From assembly GCF_026341275.1 (NCBI RefSeq), contig NZ_JAIFZO010000002.1:2767264-2831263 (forward strand): DNA of 64,000 nt, given 5' to 3'. Shown piece by piece: positions 15,774-24,625 of the stretch; the first letter of the stretch is position 1, and each line of letters begins with the position of its first letter. The DNA is from Streptomyces ortus (GTDB taxonomy: Bacteria; Actinomycetota; Actinomycetes; Streptomycetales; Streptomycetaceae). The translations under genes and the position numbers were made by a program. Under the pieces are notes generated by a model. The model saw nothing but the letters and a program-made list of their open reading frames with translations. It had not been told where the DNA came from and did no database searches.

Positions 15774-17177
15774 ATGGCGGACACCTCGGGACACGCGGAC
15801 ACCAAGGGCTCGGGCAGCACGGCGGGCCCCCCGGGAAACACGGCGGGAACGGAATCAGGGCCGTCCTCCCGTAAATCCAGTTGGAAGTACATCGGCCCCG
15901 GCATCGTGGTGGCCGCGACCGGCGTGGGCGCGGGGGACCTCGTCGCCACCCTGATCGCGGGCTCGAACTTCGGCTACACCCTCCTGTGGGCGGCCGTGAT
16001 CGGCTGCCTGGTCAAGATCTCCCTCGCCGAGGCGGCGGGCCGCTGGCACCTGTCCACCGGCCGGACGCTCTTCGACGGCTGGGCGAGCCTGGGCCGCTGG
16101 ACGTCCTGGTTCTTCGTCGTGTACGTCGTGATCTGGGGCTTCGTCTACGGGGCGGCGGCCATGTCCTCGTCGGGCCTGCCCCTGCAGGCGCTGTTCCCGG
16201 ACGTCATGGACCTCAAGTGGTGGGCGATCCTGACCGGCCTGGTGGGCCTGGTCTTCGTCTGGTTCAACAAGTACGCGGTCTTCGAGAAGGTCATGACGGT
16301 CCTGGTGGGCGTCATGTTCGTCGTCACGGTCTATCTGGCGATCCGCGTCACCCCCCACCTGGGTGAGGCCTTCGCGGGCCTGCTGCCGGTCCTGCCCGAC
16401 GAGAAGGACTCGATCCTCAACACGCTCGGCCTGATCGGCGGCGTCGGCGGCACGATCACGCTCGCCGCGTACGGCTACTGGGTCAACGCGAAGGGCTGGA
16501 CGAACACGGGCTGGATGAAGGTGATGCGGCTCGACAACCGCGTCGCCTACATCACCACGGGCATCTTCGTCATCGCCATGCTCTTCGTGGGGGCGGAGCT
16601 CCTGCACTCCTCCAACGTCGCGATCGCGAGCGGGGACAAGGGCCTGATCCAGCTCGGCGACATCCTGGAGGACGAGTACGGCACGGCGACCGCCAAGTTC
16701 TTCCTCATCGGCTTCTTCGCCACGTCCTTCACCTCGCTCATCGGCGTCTGGCACGGCGTGAGCCTGATGTTCGCGGACTTCGTGGAACGCTTCCGCAAGG
16801 ACAGGGCGGCGGCAAGAACCGCGAAAGCCAACGCGACCCGCGACACCACGACCCCCGCCTCCGCCGAGGAGGTGGCGTCAGGCGCCCACGAGAGGTCCTG
16901 GCCGTTCCGCGCGTACCTCCTCTGGCTGACCTTCCCGCCCATGGTCCTGCTCTTCCAGGGCCAGCCCTTCCGCCTGATCATCCTGTACGGGGTCCTGGGC
17001 GCGGCCTTCCTCCCCTTCCTGGCCCTCACCCTGGTCTGGCTCCTCAACTCCTCCCGCACGCCCCCCGAGTGGCGCAACGGACTCCTGAGCAACGCCATGC
17101 TGACGATCGCGGGCCTGCTCTTCGTGGTCCTGTGCGTGAAGCAGATCTGGGACCAACCCTGGAAAGACTTCTTTTAG
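15774..17177 (+). CDS. Nramp-related divalent metal transporter
   Basis: This integral membrane protein of 467 residues has about eleven predicted helices and the Nramp overall plan. The canonical DPGN motif of helix 1 is absent, the matching segment reading [10 protein letters not shown]. The helix 6 Met-Pro-His motif is also absent ([15 protein letters not shown]). It is therefore a divergent member, and Mn2+/Fe2+ transport should not be assumed. A hydrophilic loop of about 45 residues lies near residue 350. The ATG at 15774 has no clear Shine-Dalgarno sequence; an in-frame ATG at 15687 is possible but its product is Cys/Gly-rich and unlike the family. It diverges from the carboxypeptidase gene. 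Confidence 0.8.
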   Translation: MADTSGHADTKGSGSTAGPPGNTAGTESGPSSRKSSWKYIGPGIVVAATGVGAGDLVATLIAGSNFGYTLLWAAVIGCLVKISLAEAAGRWHLSTGRTLFDGWASLGRWTSWFFVVYVVIWGFVYGAAAMSSSGLPLQALFPDVMDLKWWAILTGLVGLVFVWFNKYAVFEKVMTVLVGVMFVVTVYLAIRVTPHLGEAFAGLLPVLPDEKDSILNTLGLIGGVGGTITLAAYGYWVNAKGWTNTGWMKVMRLDNRVAYITTGIFVIAMLFVGAELLHSSNVAIASGDKGLIQLGDILEDEYGTATAKFFLIGFFATSFTSLIGVWHGVSLMFADFVERFRKDRAAARTAKANATRDTTTPASAEEVASGAHERSWPFRAYLLWLTFPPMVLLFQGQPFRLIILYGVLGAAFLPFLALTLVWLLNSSRTPPEWRNGLLSNAMLTIAGLLFVVLCVKQIWDQPWKDFF

Positions 17178-17208
17178 AAAAAACCACAAAACAAAAACCA
17201 CAAAAAAA

Positions 17209-17238
17209 CGCCGCACCGGCGAACACACCGGTGCGGCG
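17209..17238 (-). terminator. Intrinsic terminator of the chitinase gene
   Basis: Perfect 11-bp stem CGCCGCACCGG / CCGGTGCGGCG with an 8-base loop. On the minus strand it is followed by seven Ts, a canonical Rho-independent terminator. A-rich sequence on both sides lets it serve the convergent Nramp gene as well. Confidence 0.88.
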
Positions 17239-17284
17239 CAAAACAAAACGAATCCGGCAGCCCTACGGCAGCCCTACGGCAGCC

Positions 17285-18991
17285 CTACGGCAGCCCGTGC
17301 ACGTGCGGCCCCACCGCGTTCGACCACGCATTGCCCGCCGTGGCATCCCAGTTCGTGGACCAGGTCATCGCACCGCGCAGGTCCGGATAGGTCCTGCTCG
17401 GCTTGAAGGAACCGCAGTTCGTGCCCTTGGCCAGGCAGTCCAGGGCGTTGTTCACGATGGACGGCGCGACATACCCGCTGCCCGCGCCCCGCGTCGACGC
17501 CGGCACGCCGAGCCCGACCTGGGACGGCGCGAGGCCGCCCTCCAGCTGGATGCAGGCGAGGGCGGTCAGGAAGTCCACCGAGCCCTGCGAGTACACCTTG
17601 CCGTCGCAGCCGAGCATCGAACCGCTGTTGTAGTACTGCATGTTGACGACCGTGAGGATGTCCTTGATGTTCAGGGCCGTCTGGAAGTACGTGTTCGACG
17701 TGGACTGCATGTCGATGGTCTGCGGCGCCATCGTGATGATCAGCGAAGATCCGGCCTTCGAGGACAACGACCGCAGCGCCTGCGTCATGTACGTGGCGTT
17801 GAGACCGTTCTCCAGGTCGATGTCGACGCCGTCGAAGCCGTACGTCTGCATCAGCGAGTAGACGGAGTTGGCGAAGTTCGTCGCCGAGGCGGAGTCGTTC
17901 ACCGCGACCGTGCCGCGCTCGCCGCCGATCGAGATGATCACCTTCTTGCCCGCGGCCTTCTTGGCCTGGACGTCGGCCTTGAACTGGTCGACGGTGTAGC
18001 CGCCGAGCCCGGCCGAGTCGAGGTTGAAGGTCACGGCGCCCGGCGTCGACGTGGCGTCCGCGAAGGACACCGCGATGATGTCGTACTGGGACGGGACGTC
18101 GGAGATCTTCTGAACGGCCGCGCCGTTGTTGAAGTTCTGCCAGTAACCGGTCACGGCGTGCTTGGGCAGGTTGCCCCCGTTGCCCGAGGACGCCTTCGTG
18201 GTCCCGGTGACCGCGGTCGACTTCGCCGACTCACCGGCCGTGTTGGTCGCGGTGACCTGGAAGGAGTAGGCGGTGGAGGCGGCCAGCCCGGTGACGGTCG
18301 CCGAGGTGCCGGTCACCGCCGCGACCTTCGTACCGCTGCGGTAGACGTTGTAGCCGCTCGCGCCCGACACCGCGTTCCAGGCCAGCGAGACCGAGGAGGA
18401 GGTCGTGGAGGCCACGTTCAGGCCGGCCGGGGTCGCGGGGACCACCGGGTCGGGGTCACCGCCGCCGCCCCCGTCGGGTCCGAACACGGACACGTCGTCG
18501 GCGAAGTAGGCCGCCTGTCCGTACCAGCCGTGGGTGTAGACCGTCACGGACGTGGTGTTCGCGCCCGTCGTGAAGGACGTCGTCAGCTGCTTCCAGGACG
18601 AGGAGTCCGGCGTCCACGTCGACACGTCCGTCGTGCCCGTGCCGCTCGCGCCGAGGTACGCGTACCCGCCCTGCACCCAGGCGCTCAGCGTGTACGTCGA
18701 GTTGGCCTTCACCGCCACGGTCTGGCTGCAGCGGGCGTTGTCCTGCCCGGCCGGGGTGGCCTTCAGGGCCGCCGCACCGCCGTGCACGGGGGAGGAGACG
18801 GTGGCGCCGCTGGCCGCCGAGCAGGTCCAGTTGGAGAGCCCCGACTCGTAGCCGGCGTTCTTCGTGTTGTTGACGTCCGCGGCCGAGGCCTGGCCGGCGC
18901 CGGCCAGGGAGAGGGCGGACGCGGCGAGTACGGCGGCGAGGGCGCCGGCCCAGGTCCGTCTGCGTCTGGGCATGCCTGATACGCGGTCCAC
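17285..18991 (-). CDS. Secreted GH18 chitinase with CBM and Fn3 domains
   Basis: The 568-residue protein has a twin-Arg-like basic signal peptide (PRRRRTWAGALAAVLAASAL), a carbohydrate-binding beta-sandwich (about residues 40-175), a Gly/Pro linker, a fibronectin III domain (about 190-275) and a GH18 catalytic domain. The catalytic signature is DGVDIDLE, with Glu as the proton donor. It hydrolyses chitin outside the cell. I chose the GTG at 18991 because GGAGG stands 6 nt before it; the ATG at 18973 is the alternative. A DasR-type operator overlaps its promoter, so GlcNAc-responsive control is expected. A strong terminator follows. Confidence 0.94.
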   Translation of the reverse strand: MDRVSGMPRRRRTWAGALAAVLAASALSLAGAGQASAADVNNTKNAGYESGLSNWTCSAASGATVSSPVHGGAAALKATPAGQDNARCSQTVAVKANSTYTLSAWVQGGYAYLGASGTGTTDVSTWTPDSSSWKQLTTSFTTGANTTSVTVYTHGWYGQAAYFADDVSVFGPDGGGGGDPDPVVPATPAGLNVASTTSSSVSLAWNAVSGASGYNVYRSGTKVAAVTGTSATVTGLAASTAYSFQVTATNTAGESAKSTAVTGTTKASSGNGGNLPKHAVTGYWQNFNNGAAVQKISDVPSQYDIIAVSFADATSTPGAVTFNLDSAGLGGYTVDQFKADVQAKKAAGKKVIISIGGERGTVAVNDSASATNFANSVYSLMQTYGFDGVDIDLENGLNATYMTQALRSLSSKAGSSLIITMAPQTIDMQSTSNTYFQTALNIKDILTVVNMQYYNSGSMLGCDGKVYSQGSVDFLTALACIQLEGGLAPSQVGLGVPASTRGAGSGYVAPSIVNNALDCLAKGTNCGSFKPSRTYPDLRGAMTWSTNWDATAGNAWSNAVGPHVHGLP

Positions 18992-19079
18992 TGGGACCTC
19001 CGGTGGGGGAGTGGGGGAGCGGGAGGGAACGCAGGCCCTGTTGCACAGGCCCTGACACGGTGGCCACCGTCGCCTCCCC

Positions 19080-19108
19080 AAACTGGTCCAGACCAATGCG
19101 GTTGTCAA
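19080..19108 (-). promoter_or_regulatory. Chitinase promoter, candidate
   Basis: On the minus strand TTGACA (19108-19103), 17 bp spacing, CAGTTT (19085-19080). The -35 is a perfect consensus hexamer and the -10 weak, as expected of a regulated promoter. Confidence 0.55.
19082..19097. promoter_or_regulatory. DasR-responsive element (dre)
   Basis: ACTGGTCCAGACCAAT matches the known DasR consensus (ACTGGTCTAGACCAGT) at 14 of 16 positions, with the core TGGTC-N2-GACCA intact. It covers the spacer and -10 of the chitinase promoter. The same core appears as repeats in classical Streptomyces chitinase promoters. DasR, a GntR-type regulator, releases its sites on binding GlcN-6-P. Confidence 0.8.
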
Positions 19109-19368
19109 GACCTTCAGCGAGGCCAACGCCCCGACGGCGCGACGGAGTTGGCGTGCGTGCGGATCACTCTGTGTGGATCAAGTCGCACGTTGCGTGAAAT
19201 GATCTCAAGGATCCGGTGTTGAGCGGCGCATGCCGTGGATAAGGTGCAGTTGCGGAAGGACGCCACAGTGGCAAGTTGTGTCCGTCCGTGAGGGATCGAT
19301 GGCGACATTCACGACGACATTCAGGCGATACAGGGGCGATCTGGGACGCGGTTGACCACCTCGTCCCA

Positions 19369-20271
19369 GTGAACGGGGTGGTGTGCAGCGTGCCGACCGC
19401 GATAGCCGTCACCAGTTCCGACCTGGTGCTCCCGCCGCACGACCGGCAGACCCCGCCCGCCGTCGTCCAGCCCCTCGACAACCTCGAAGCCTCCCTCACG
19501 GCCATGCACGCGCTCATCGAGCAGCACGGCTACGTGATCGCGCTCCACCCGTCCTCCGCGCCGTCCGGCGTGATCCGGCGCCTGCACGCGGTGCGCTCCG
19601 TCCTGGAGAGCGACCGCATCGCCCTGCTCGCCCTCGACCTGCCGCCGCTCGGCCTCGCCCTGCTCGCCCAGCAGCTGCGCCAGCTCTCCGTCTGCGACTT
19701 CAGCCCCGGCGTGCTCGCCTCCTCCGCGCGGCTGCTCGCCCACTACATCTACTCGGGCGCCCTGCTGAACTCGGTCGCAAGGCTCGACCGGATCCCGGTC
19801 TCGCTCACCTCGCACGCCAAGTCCTGGGTGCCGGGCGCCCAGTTCGCCGTACTGGCCACGCCCCGGCCCCAGCTGGTGCGCGTCGGGCAGGGGGAGCTCA
19901 CCGGGCCCGAGTTCGGGACGCGGATGCTGGTCGCGGCCGGGCAGCTGCCCACCGACTGGCTCACCGGGACGCTCGCCCCCGCCTGGCACGTACAGGGGGT
20001 CGCGACCGTGCCGCTGCCCGCCGAGTCGGCCCGCTGGTGGGGGACGGGCAAGGTCGCCGAGTTCGCCGCGGGCCTCTACGACGTGTCCGTGCTCTACCAA
20101 CTGGTGTCGTCCGTACGGCGCGAGGAATGCCACTGGTGCGGTCTCGAACTCATCGGGGACCGCTGCGGTTTCTGTGGCGCGCCGTTGCCGCCACCCTCGT
20201 CGAACGAGCTTCCGAAGGCCGCCGCGCGGGCAGCCTCTTCGGTACGCGCCCTGCCCCGAGGGGTTACGTGA
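19369..20271 (+). CDS. Tad-locus hypothetical protein with C-terminal zinc ribbon
   Basis: The product has about 300 residues from GTG 19369; GTGs at 19378, 19381 and 19390 are equally possible starts. The body is a mixed alpha/beta domain without signal peptide (LDNLEASLTAMHALIEQHGYV; LARLDRIPVSL-like segments). Near the C-terminus two CxxC pairs (CHWCGLELIGDRCGFCG) look like a zinc ribbon. I do not recognise the family. It heads the Tad/Flp gene set on the same strand, 114 bp before cpaB, so it may be a cytoplasmic regulator or assembly partner. Confidence 0.72.
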   Translation: MNGVVCSVPTAIAVTSSDLVLPPHDRQTPPAVVQPLDNLEASLTAMHALIEQHGYVIALHPSSAPSGVIRRLHAVRSVLESDRIALLALDLPPLGLALLAQQLRQLSVCDFSPGVLASSARLLAHYIYSGALLNSVARLDRIPVSLTSHAKSWVPGAQFAVLATPRPQLVRVGQGELTGPEFGTRMLVAAGQLPTDWLTGTLAPAWHVQGVATVPLPAESARWWGTGKVAEFAAGLYDVSVLYQLVSSVRREECHWCGLELIGDRCGFCGAPLPPPSSNELPKAAARAASSVRALPRGVT

Positions 20272-20385
20272 GCCCCGCGTGTCCGGCCCGCACACCTGAA
20301 CAACGCCCGATGCCCCGCAGCACAAGCCCAGCACCACCCGTGCACACCCCTTGAACTCGGCATTGTCCCCACGAGGTGAGATGTA

Positions 20386-21099
20386 GTGAACTCGCGCCAG
20401 CGCCGCGGCGTCATCCTGCTGGTCCTCTCGGTCCTGTGCGCCGTGGGCGCCTTCGCCGGAGTGCTCTCGGTGATCCGCGACGTGAACTCGAAGGTCGGCC
20501 CCGAGGTCGCGGCATACCGCCTGAAGGATGACATCGCGCCCTACAAGGAGCTGTCGGCCGACCAGTTCGAGAAGGTCTCGATGCCCGAGCGGTGGCTGTC
20601 GTCCACCGCGGTCACCCGCCTCTCGCAGGTCCGCGGCAAGATCGCCGTCACGCAGCTGAAGAAGGGCTCGCTGCTCCAGACGGACATGATCGTCGACCGG
20701 CCCGCCCTCCAGGCAGGGCAGCAGGAGATCGCGATCCTGATCGACGCGGCGACCGGGGTGGCGGGCAAGATCAACCCGGGCTCGCGGGTCAACATCTACG
20801 CCACGTTCAAGGACGAGAGCGACAACGGCAAGGACCAGTCGAAGGTCATCGTGCAGAACGCCCGCGTCATCGACGTCGGCAAACTGACCGCGCTCGAACC
20901 CGGCCAGTCCAGCAACGACCGCCGCCGCACCGCGAGCGAGGCCGTTCCCATCACGTTCGCCCTCGACACCGCCGACGCCCAGCGCGTCGCGTACGCCGAG
21001 TCGTTCGCCGAACACGTCCGCCTCGCCCTGATCGCGGGCGGCGCCGACGCCACCGTCGCCCCCGGCGACCGCTCGTACACCCTCGACGAGGACAAGTAG
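20386..21099 (+). CDS. cpaB: Flp pilus assembly protein CpaB/RcpC-like
   Basis: The 237-residue protein starts at GTG 20386 after GAGGTGAG. It has one N-terminal membrane helix (GVILLVLSVLCAVGAFAGV) and a SAF-like domain (YKELSADQFEKVSMPERW; GKIAVTQLKKGSLLQTDMI), followed by the CpaB C-terminal half (GQQEIAILIDAATGVAGKINPGSRVNIYATF). In Gram-negative systems CpaB works with the secretin in the periplasm; in this Gram-positive setting it would sit on the outer face of the membrane. The stop is followed at once by AGGAGG, serving a 15-codon frame that leads into cpaE. Confidence 0.87.
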   Translation: MNSRQRRGVILLVLSVLCAVGAFAGVLSVIRDVNSKVGPEVAAYRLKDDIAPYKELSADQFEKVSMPERWLSSTAVTRLSQVRGKIAVTQLKKGSLLQTDMIVDRPALQAGQQEIAILIDAATGVAGKINPGSRVNIYATFKDESDNGKDQSKVIVQNARVIDVGKLTALEPGQSSNDRRRTASEAVPITFALDTADAQRVAYAESFAEHVRLALIAGGADATVAPGDRSYTLDEDK

Positions 21100-21108
21100 G
21101 AGGCCGTG

Positions 21109-21156
21109 ATGCGCGCAGCCCTCACGAAGGCGTCCCACGCGGGGACCCGCCGATGA
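21109..21156 (+). CDS. 15-codon bridging frame between cpaB and cpaE
   Basis: ATG at 21109 (or GTG at 21106) sits behind a strong AGGAGG at 21098-21103. Fifteen codons later its TGA overlaps the ATG of the cpaE-like gene as ATGA. The cpaE start itself has only a weak GGGGA. The likely role is translational coupling rather than a working peptide. Whether the peptide is stable is unknown. Confidence 0.45.
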   Translation: MRAALTKASHAGTRR

Positions 21157-22775
21157 CCATCCGCATCCTGCCCGCCGTCGGCGACATCGACTCGGCCCGC
21201 GCCCTCAGCACCCTCCTGAGCCAGCTCGCCGACGCCGAACCCGCCGCGCCGGTCCCGGACACCACGGCCCTGCTGGACACCCTGGCCCGGCTGGCCGCCG
21301 AGTCCCTCGACGAGCTGCCCGAGGTCGTGCTGGTCCACGAGCGGATCGGCCCGGTCCCCGCGCTCGACGTCATCCGCGACGTGGTCATGCGCTTCCCGGC
21401 CGTCGGCGTCGTCCTCATCACCGCCGACGCCAGCACCGGCGTCCTGACCGCCGCCATGGACTCCGGCGCGCGCGGCATCATCGGCCTGCCGCTCGGCTAC
21501 GACGCCCTCGCCGAACGCGTCCAGGCCGCCGCCGCCTGGTCCACCGGCATGCGCCGCCACCTGGGCAGCGCCACCCCCGAGCTGTACACGGGACCGGGCG
21601 GCTCGATCGTCACGGTGACCGGCGCGAAGGGCGGCGTCGGCGCGACCGTCACCGCCGTCCAGCTCGCGCTGGCCGCCCAGGCCTCGGGCCGCTCGGTCGC
21701 CCTGCTCGACCTGGACCTCCAGTCCGGCGACGTGGCCTCGTACCTGGACGTGCAGTTCCGCCGTTCCATCGCCGACCTCGCCGCGATCAGCGACATCAAC
21801 CCGCGTGTCCTCCAGGACGCCGTCTACGCCCACGACACCGGGCTCGGCCTGCTCCTGGCCCCCGCCGAGGGCGAACGCGGCGAGGAGATCACCGACCGGG
21901 TCGCCCGGCAGGTGCTGGCCGCCCTGCGCGCCCGCTACGACCTCGTGATCGTCGACTGCGGCGCCCAGCTGAACGCCGCGAACGCCGCCGCCGTCGAACT
22001 CGCCGACCAGGCCCTGCTCCTGGTCACCCCCGACGTCGTCGCCGTCCGCGCCGCCAAACGCATGGTCCGCATGTGGGACCGCCTCCAGATCCGCAAGGCC
22101 GAGGAGACCCGCTCGGTCGTCAACCGCTTCGCCCGCGGTACGGAGATACAGCCGTCCCTGGTCGAACGCGTCACCGGCACCAAGGTCGTCCGCACCACGG
22201 TCCCCGCCGCCTTCAAGGAACTCCAGTCCGTCGTGGACGCGGGCCGTATGCAGGACCTGGACGCCCGCTCGACGGTCAAGCAGGCCCTGTGGGCGCTGGC
22301 GGGCGAGCTGGGCCTGATGGCCGAGCAGCCCGCGGGCGGCGGTGGCGGCCGGCGCCGCAAGACCTCCCCGGACAAGGACAGGGGCTCCCTCTCCCTGCGC
22401 CGCAAGGGCGGCGACCGGGGCGCGGTCACCCTCGAATTCGCCGGCATGTTCCCGATCCTGCTGGTCGTGATGACGATCCTGTGGCAGTGCGCGCTGTACG
22501 GCTACACCTACTCCCTCGCCGGGAACGCGGCGGACGAGGCGGCACGGGCCGCGACCGCCGCGTACGCGATCGACGGGGATGTCGGCGGCGCCTGCAGCTC
22601 CGCCGGAGGGGAGCACCTGCCCGGTGCCTGGGACGGCGCCGGCATCGACTGCACCGTGGCGGGACCGGTCATGAAGGCGACGGTCACCGCCCAGGTGCCG
22701 CTGTTCTTCCCGGGCTTCGACGCGGGCTGGACGGTCGAGGGCACGGCCGGGGCCGCGTTGGAGGGGGACGACTGA
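21153..22775 (+). CDS. CpaE/TadZ-like ATPase fused to a TadE-like pseudopilin domain
   Basis: The 540-residue protein has three parts. Residues 1-130 form a receiver-like domain without the usual phosphorylation set (VVLVHERIGPVPALDV; VLITADASTGVL). Residues 148-400 form a MinD/ParA-type ATPase with the deviant Walker A KGGVGATVT and LLDLDLQSGD. After a Gly/Arg/Lys linker, residues 421-540 form a TadE-type segment (RGAVTLEFAGMFPILLVVM, a membrane helix, then an outer domain). The ATPase is thought to place the pilus machine at the membrane. The one continuous frame fuses a cytoplasmic ATPase to a prepilin-like protein. Stop and next start overlap as TGATG. Confidence 0.85.
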   Translation: MTIRILPAVGDIDSARALSTLLSQLADAEPAAPVPDTTALLDTLARLAAESLDELPEVVLVHERIGPVPALDVIRDVVMRFPAVGVVLITADASTGVLTAAMDSGARGIIGLPLGYDALAERVQAAAAWSTGMRRHLGSATPELYTGPGGSIVTVTGAKGGVGATVTAVQLALAAQASGRSVALLDLDLQSGDVASYLDVQFRRSIADLAAISDINPRVLQDAVYAHDTGLGLLLAPAEGERGEEITDRVARQVLAALRARYDLVIVDCGAQLNAANAAAVELADQALLLVTPDVVAVRAAKRMVRMWDRLQIRKAEETRSVVNRFARGTEIQPSLVERVTGTKVVRTTVPAAFKELQSVVDAGRMQDLDARSTVKQALWALAGELGLMAEQPAGGGGGRRRKTSPDKDRGSLSLRRKGGDRGAVTLEFAGMFPILLVVMTILWQCALYGYTYSLAGNAADEAARAATAAYAIDGDVGGACSSAGGEHLPGAWDGAGIDCTVAGPVMKATVTAQVPLFFPGFDAGWTVEGTAGAALEGDD

Positions 22776-23158
22776 TGAAGCGTCTCGCGCAGCGTCTGCG
22801 ACGGCGGTTACGGGACCGGGGCGGCCGGGACGACCGGGGCGTCTCCATGCTGGAGTTCGCCGGATTCCTGCCGATCCTGCTGCTCGTCGGGATGGCCGCC
22901 ATCCAGCTCGGCCTGATCGGGTACGGCATCAACCAGGCCGGTTCGGCGGCGCGGGCCGCTGCACGGGCCGCCTCGCAGGGCGACGACGGGGGAGCCGCGG
23001 GGACGGCGTCGGTGAGCGGCTGGCTCAATCCGAGCGTGTCGGCCGACGAGGGCGACGACCTCACGACCGCGACGGTCACGCTCCAGGTTCCCGCCGTCAT
23101 CCCCCTCCTGCCGAGTGTGACGGTGGAACGCCACGCCACGATGCCCACCGACGACTGA
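22775..23158 (+). CDS. TadE-like pseudopilin
   Basis: This 127-residue protein has a basic leader (QRLRRRLRDRG), then RGVSMLEFAGFLPILLLVGM, a prepilin-like hydrophobic segment with the Glu at the expected place, and an outer domain rich in Ala, Ser and Thr. It resembles the C-terminal part of the preceding fusion, so the two are probably duplicates that assemble as minor pilins. It begins on the last base of the fusion gene (TGATG) and ends 46 bp before cpaF. Confidence 0.85.
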   Translation: MKRLAQRLRRRLRDRGGRDDRGVSMLEFAGFLPILLLVGMAAIQLGLIGYGINQAGSAARAAARAASQGDDGGAAGTASVSGWLNPSVSADEGDDLTTATVTLQVPAVIPLLPSVTVERHATMPTDD

Positions 23159-23204
23159 CCGCACGACCGACCGAGTTGCCCGCCGACCGAGAGGAGTTGA
23201 AGAC

Positions 23205-24545
23205 ATGAGCCTGCGAGCCCGTATCGCCGCCCCCGAAGAGGGCGGCGCCGGCCGCGAGGACGGACACCTCGTCGCCGTCTACCGTGCCAAGCTGCTGGAG
23301 GAGATCGATCTCGCGGAGATGTCGAGCCTCGCGGCCGCCGAACGGCGCATCCGCCTGGAGCGCGTCCTCGGGCACATCATCAGCCGCGAGGGCCCGGTTC
23401 TGTCGACCACCGAGCGCTCCCAGCTGATCCGCAGGGTCGTGGACGAGGCCCTGGGCCTGGGCGTCCTCGAACCCCTCCTCGCCGACGCGTCGATCACCGA
23501 GATCATGGTCAACGGCCCGGACTCCATCTTCGTGGAACGCGCCGGACGCGTGGAACAGCTCCCGCTCCGCTTCGCCTCGAACGAGCAGCTGATGCAGACC
23601 ATCGAGCGCATCGTCTCCACCGTCAACCGCCGCGTGGACGAGTCGAACCCGATGGTCGACGCCCGCCTCCCCACCGGAGAGCGCGTCAACGTCATCATCC
23701 CGCCGCTCGCCCTCACCGGCCCCACCCTCACCATCCGCCGCTTCCCCCGCGCGTACACGCTCCCCGAACTCATCGGCCTCGGCTCGCTCGACGAGCAGAT
23801 GCTGATGCTGCTCGCGGCGTTCGTCCGCGCCCGCTTCAACGTCATCGTCAGCGGCGGTACGGGCTCGGGCAAGACCACGCTCCTGAACGCGCTCTCCGGA
23901 CTCGTCCCGTCCCACGAGCGCATCATCACCATCGAGGACTCCGCGGAACTGCAGCTCCAGCAGGAGCATGTGATCCGCCTGGAATCACGTCCCCCGAACG
24001 TGGAGGGCAAGGGCCAGATCACCATCCGCGACCTGGTCCGCAACTCCCTGCGCATGCGCCCCGACCGCATCATCGTCGGTGAGGTCCGCGGCGGCGAGAC
24101 GCTCGACATGCTCCAGGCCATGTCGACGGGCCACGACGGCTCCCTCGCGACCGTCCACTCGAACTCCGCCGAGGACGCCCTGATGCGGCTGCAGACCCTC
24201 GGCTCGATGTCCGAGGTGCAGATCCCGTTCGAGGCGCTCAAGGACCAGATCAACTCCGCGGTCGACGTCGTCGTCCAGCTCACCCGGCACGCCGACGGCT
24301 CCCGCAAGGTCACCGAGATCGCGCTGCTGGTCTCGCACGGCCGCGAACAGTTCCGCATCGTGCCCGTCACCCGGTTCGTCCCGCGCCCCACCGGCCCCGA
24401 CCGGGTCGTCCACGGCCACTTCGAACACCTCCCGCTGCCCCGCTCGGTCGCGGAGAAGCTGTACGTCGCCAACGAGCCGCTGCCGCCCGCCTTCGGGGTG
24501 GCGGAGGCGATCGACGTCCTCAACACCCGGCAGGCGATCGGATGA
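23205..24545 (+). CDS. cpaF: Tad secretion ATPase CpaF/TadA
   Basis: This 446-residue type II/IV secretion ATPase carries Walker A SGGTGSGKTTLLNAL near residue 217, the Asp box ITIEDSAELQL, and Walker B/His-box region IIVGEVRGGETLDMLQAMSTGHDGS followed by ATVHSNS. The N-terminal domain SITEIMVNGPDSIFVERAG is typical of CpaF. As a hexamer it would drive Flp pilin assembly at the cytoplasmic face. GAGAGGAG precedes the ATG at 23205. The stop overlaps a 27-codon frame that leads into tadB. Confidence 0.95.
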   Translation: MSLRARIAAPEEGGAGREDGHLVAVYRAKLLEEIDLAEMSSLAAAERRIRLERVLGHIISREGPVLSTTERSQLIRRVVDEALGLGVLEPLLADASITEIMVNGPDSIFVERAGRVEQLPLRFASNEQLMQTIERIVSTVNRRVDESNPMVDARLPTGERVNVIIPPLALTGPTLTIRRFPRAYTLPELIGLGSLDEQMLMLLAAFVRARFNVIVSGGTGSGKTTLLNALSGLVPSHERIITIEDSAELQLQQEHVIRLESRPPNVEGKGQITIRDLVRNSLRMRPDRIIVGEVRGGETLDMLQAMSTGHDGSLATVHSNSAEDALMRLQTLGSMSEVQIPFEALKDQINSAVDVVVQLTRHADGSRKVTEIALLVSHGREQFRIVPVTRFVPRPTGPDRVVHGHFEHLPLPRSVAEKLYVANEPLPPAFGVAEAIDVLNTRQAIG

Positions 24546-24625
24546 CATCCACCGCAGCCCCCGGAACCCCCGCAGCCGTCACCGTCACCGCCGTCGCAGC
24601 CCCGGCCGAGAGGAGCGAGCCGTGA
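24542..24625 (+). CDS. 27-codon bridging frame between cpaF and tadB
   Basis: ATG 24542 overlaps the cpaF stop (ATGA). The frame runs 27 codons, Ala/Thr/Pro/Val-rich, and its TGA overlaps the GTG of tadB (GTGA). It has no Shine-Dalgarno of its own beyond the end of cpaF, so it would be read by ribosomes re-initiating there. AGAGGAGCG also stands before the tadB GTG, so tadB does not depend on it. Confidence 0.4.
   Translation: MTSTAAPGTPAAVTVTAVAAPAERSEP

Larger units (their letters stand above)
18992..19368. other. Divergent intergenic region, chitinase / tad locus
   Basis: A 377-bp spacer. The part near the chitinase holds its promoter and DasR-type operator (19080-19108). The right half (19130-19368) has no clear hairpin or promoter that I can defend, though the start of the tad transcript should lie there. 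No gene is supported. Confidence 0.55.

Noticed and set aside
20268..20354. Fourth bridging frame, between the zinc-ribbon gene and cpaB
   Set aside because: A GTGA overlap starts a 28-codon frame, but it ends 31 bp short of the cpaB start, so it does not couple the two genes.
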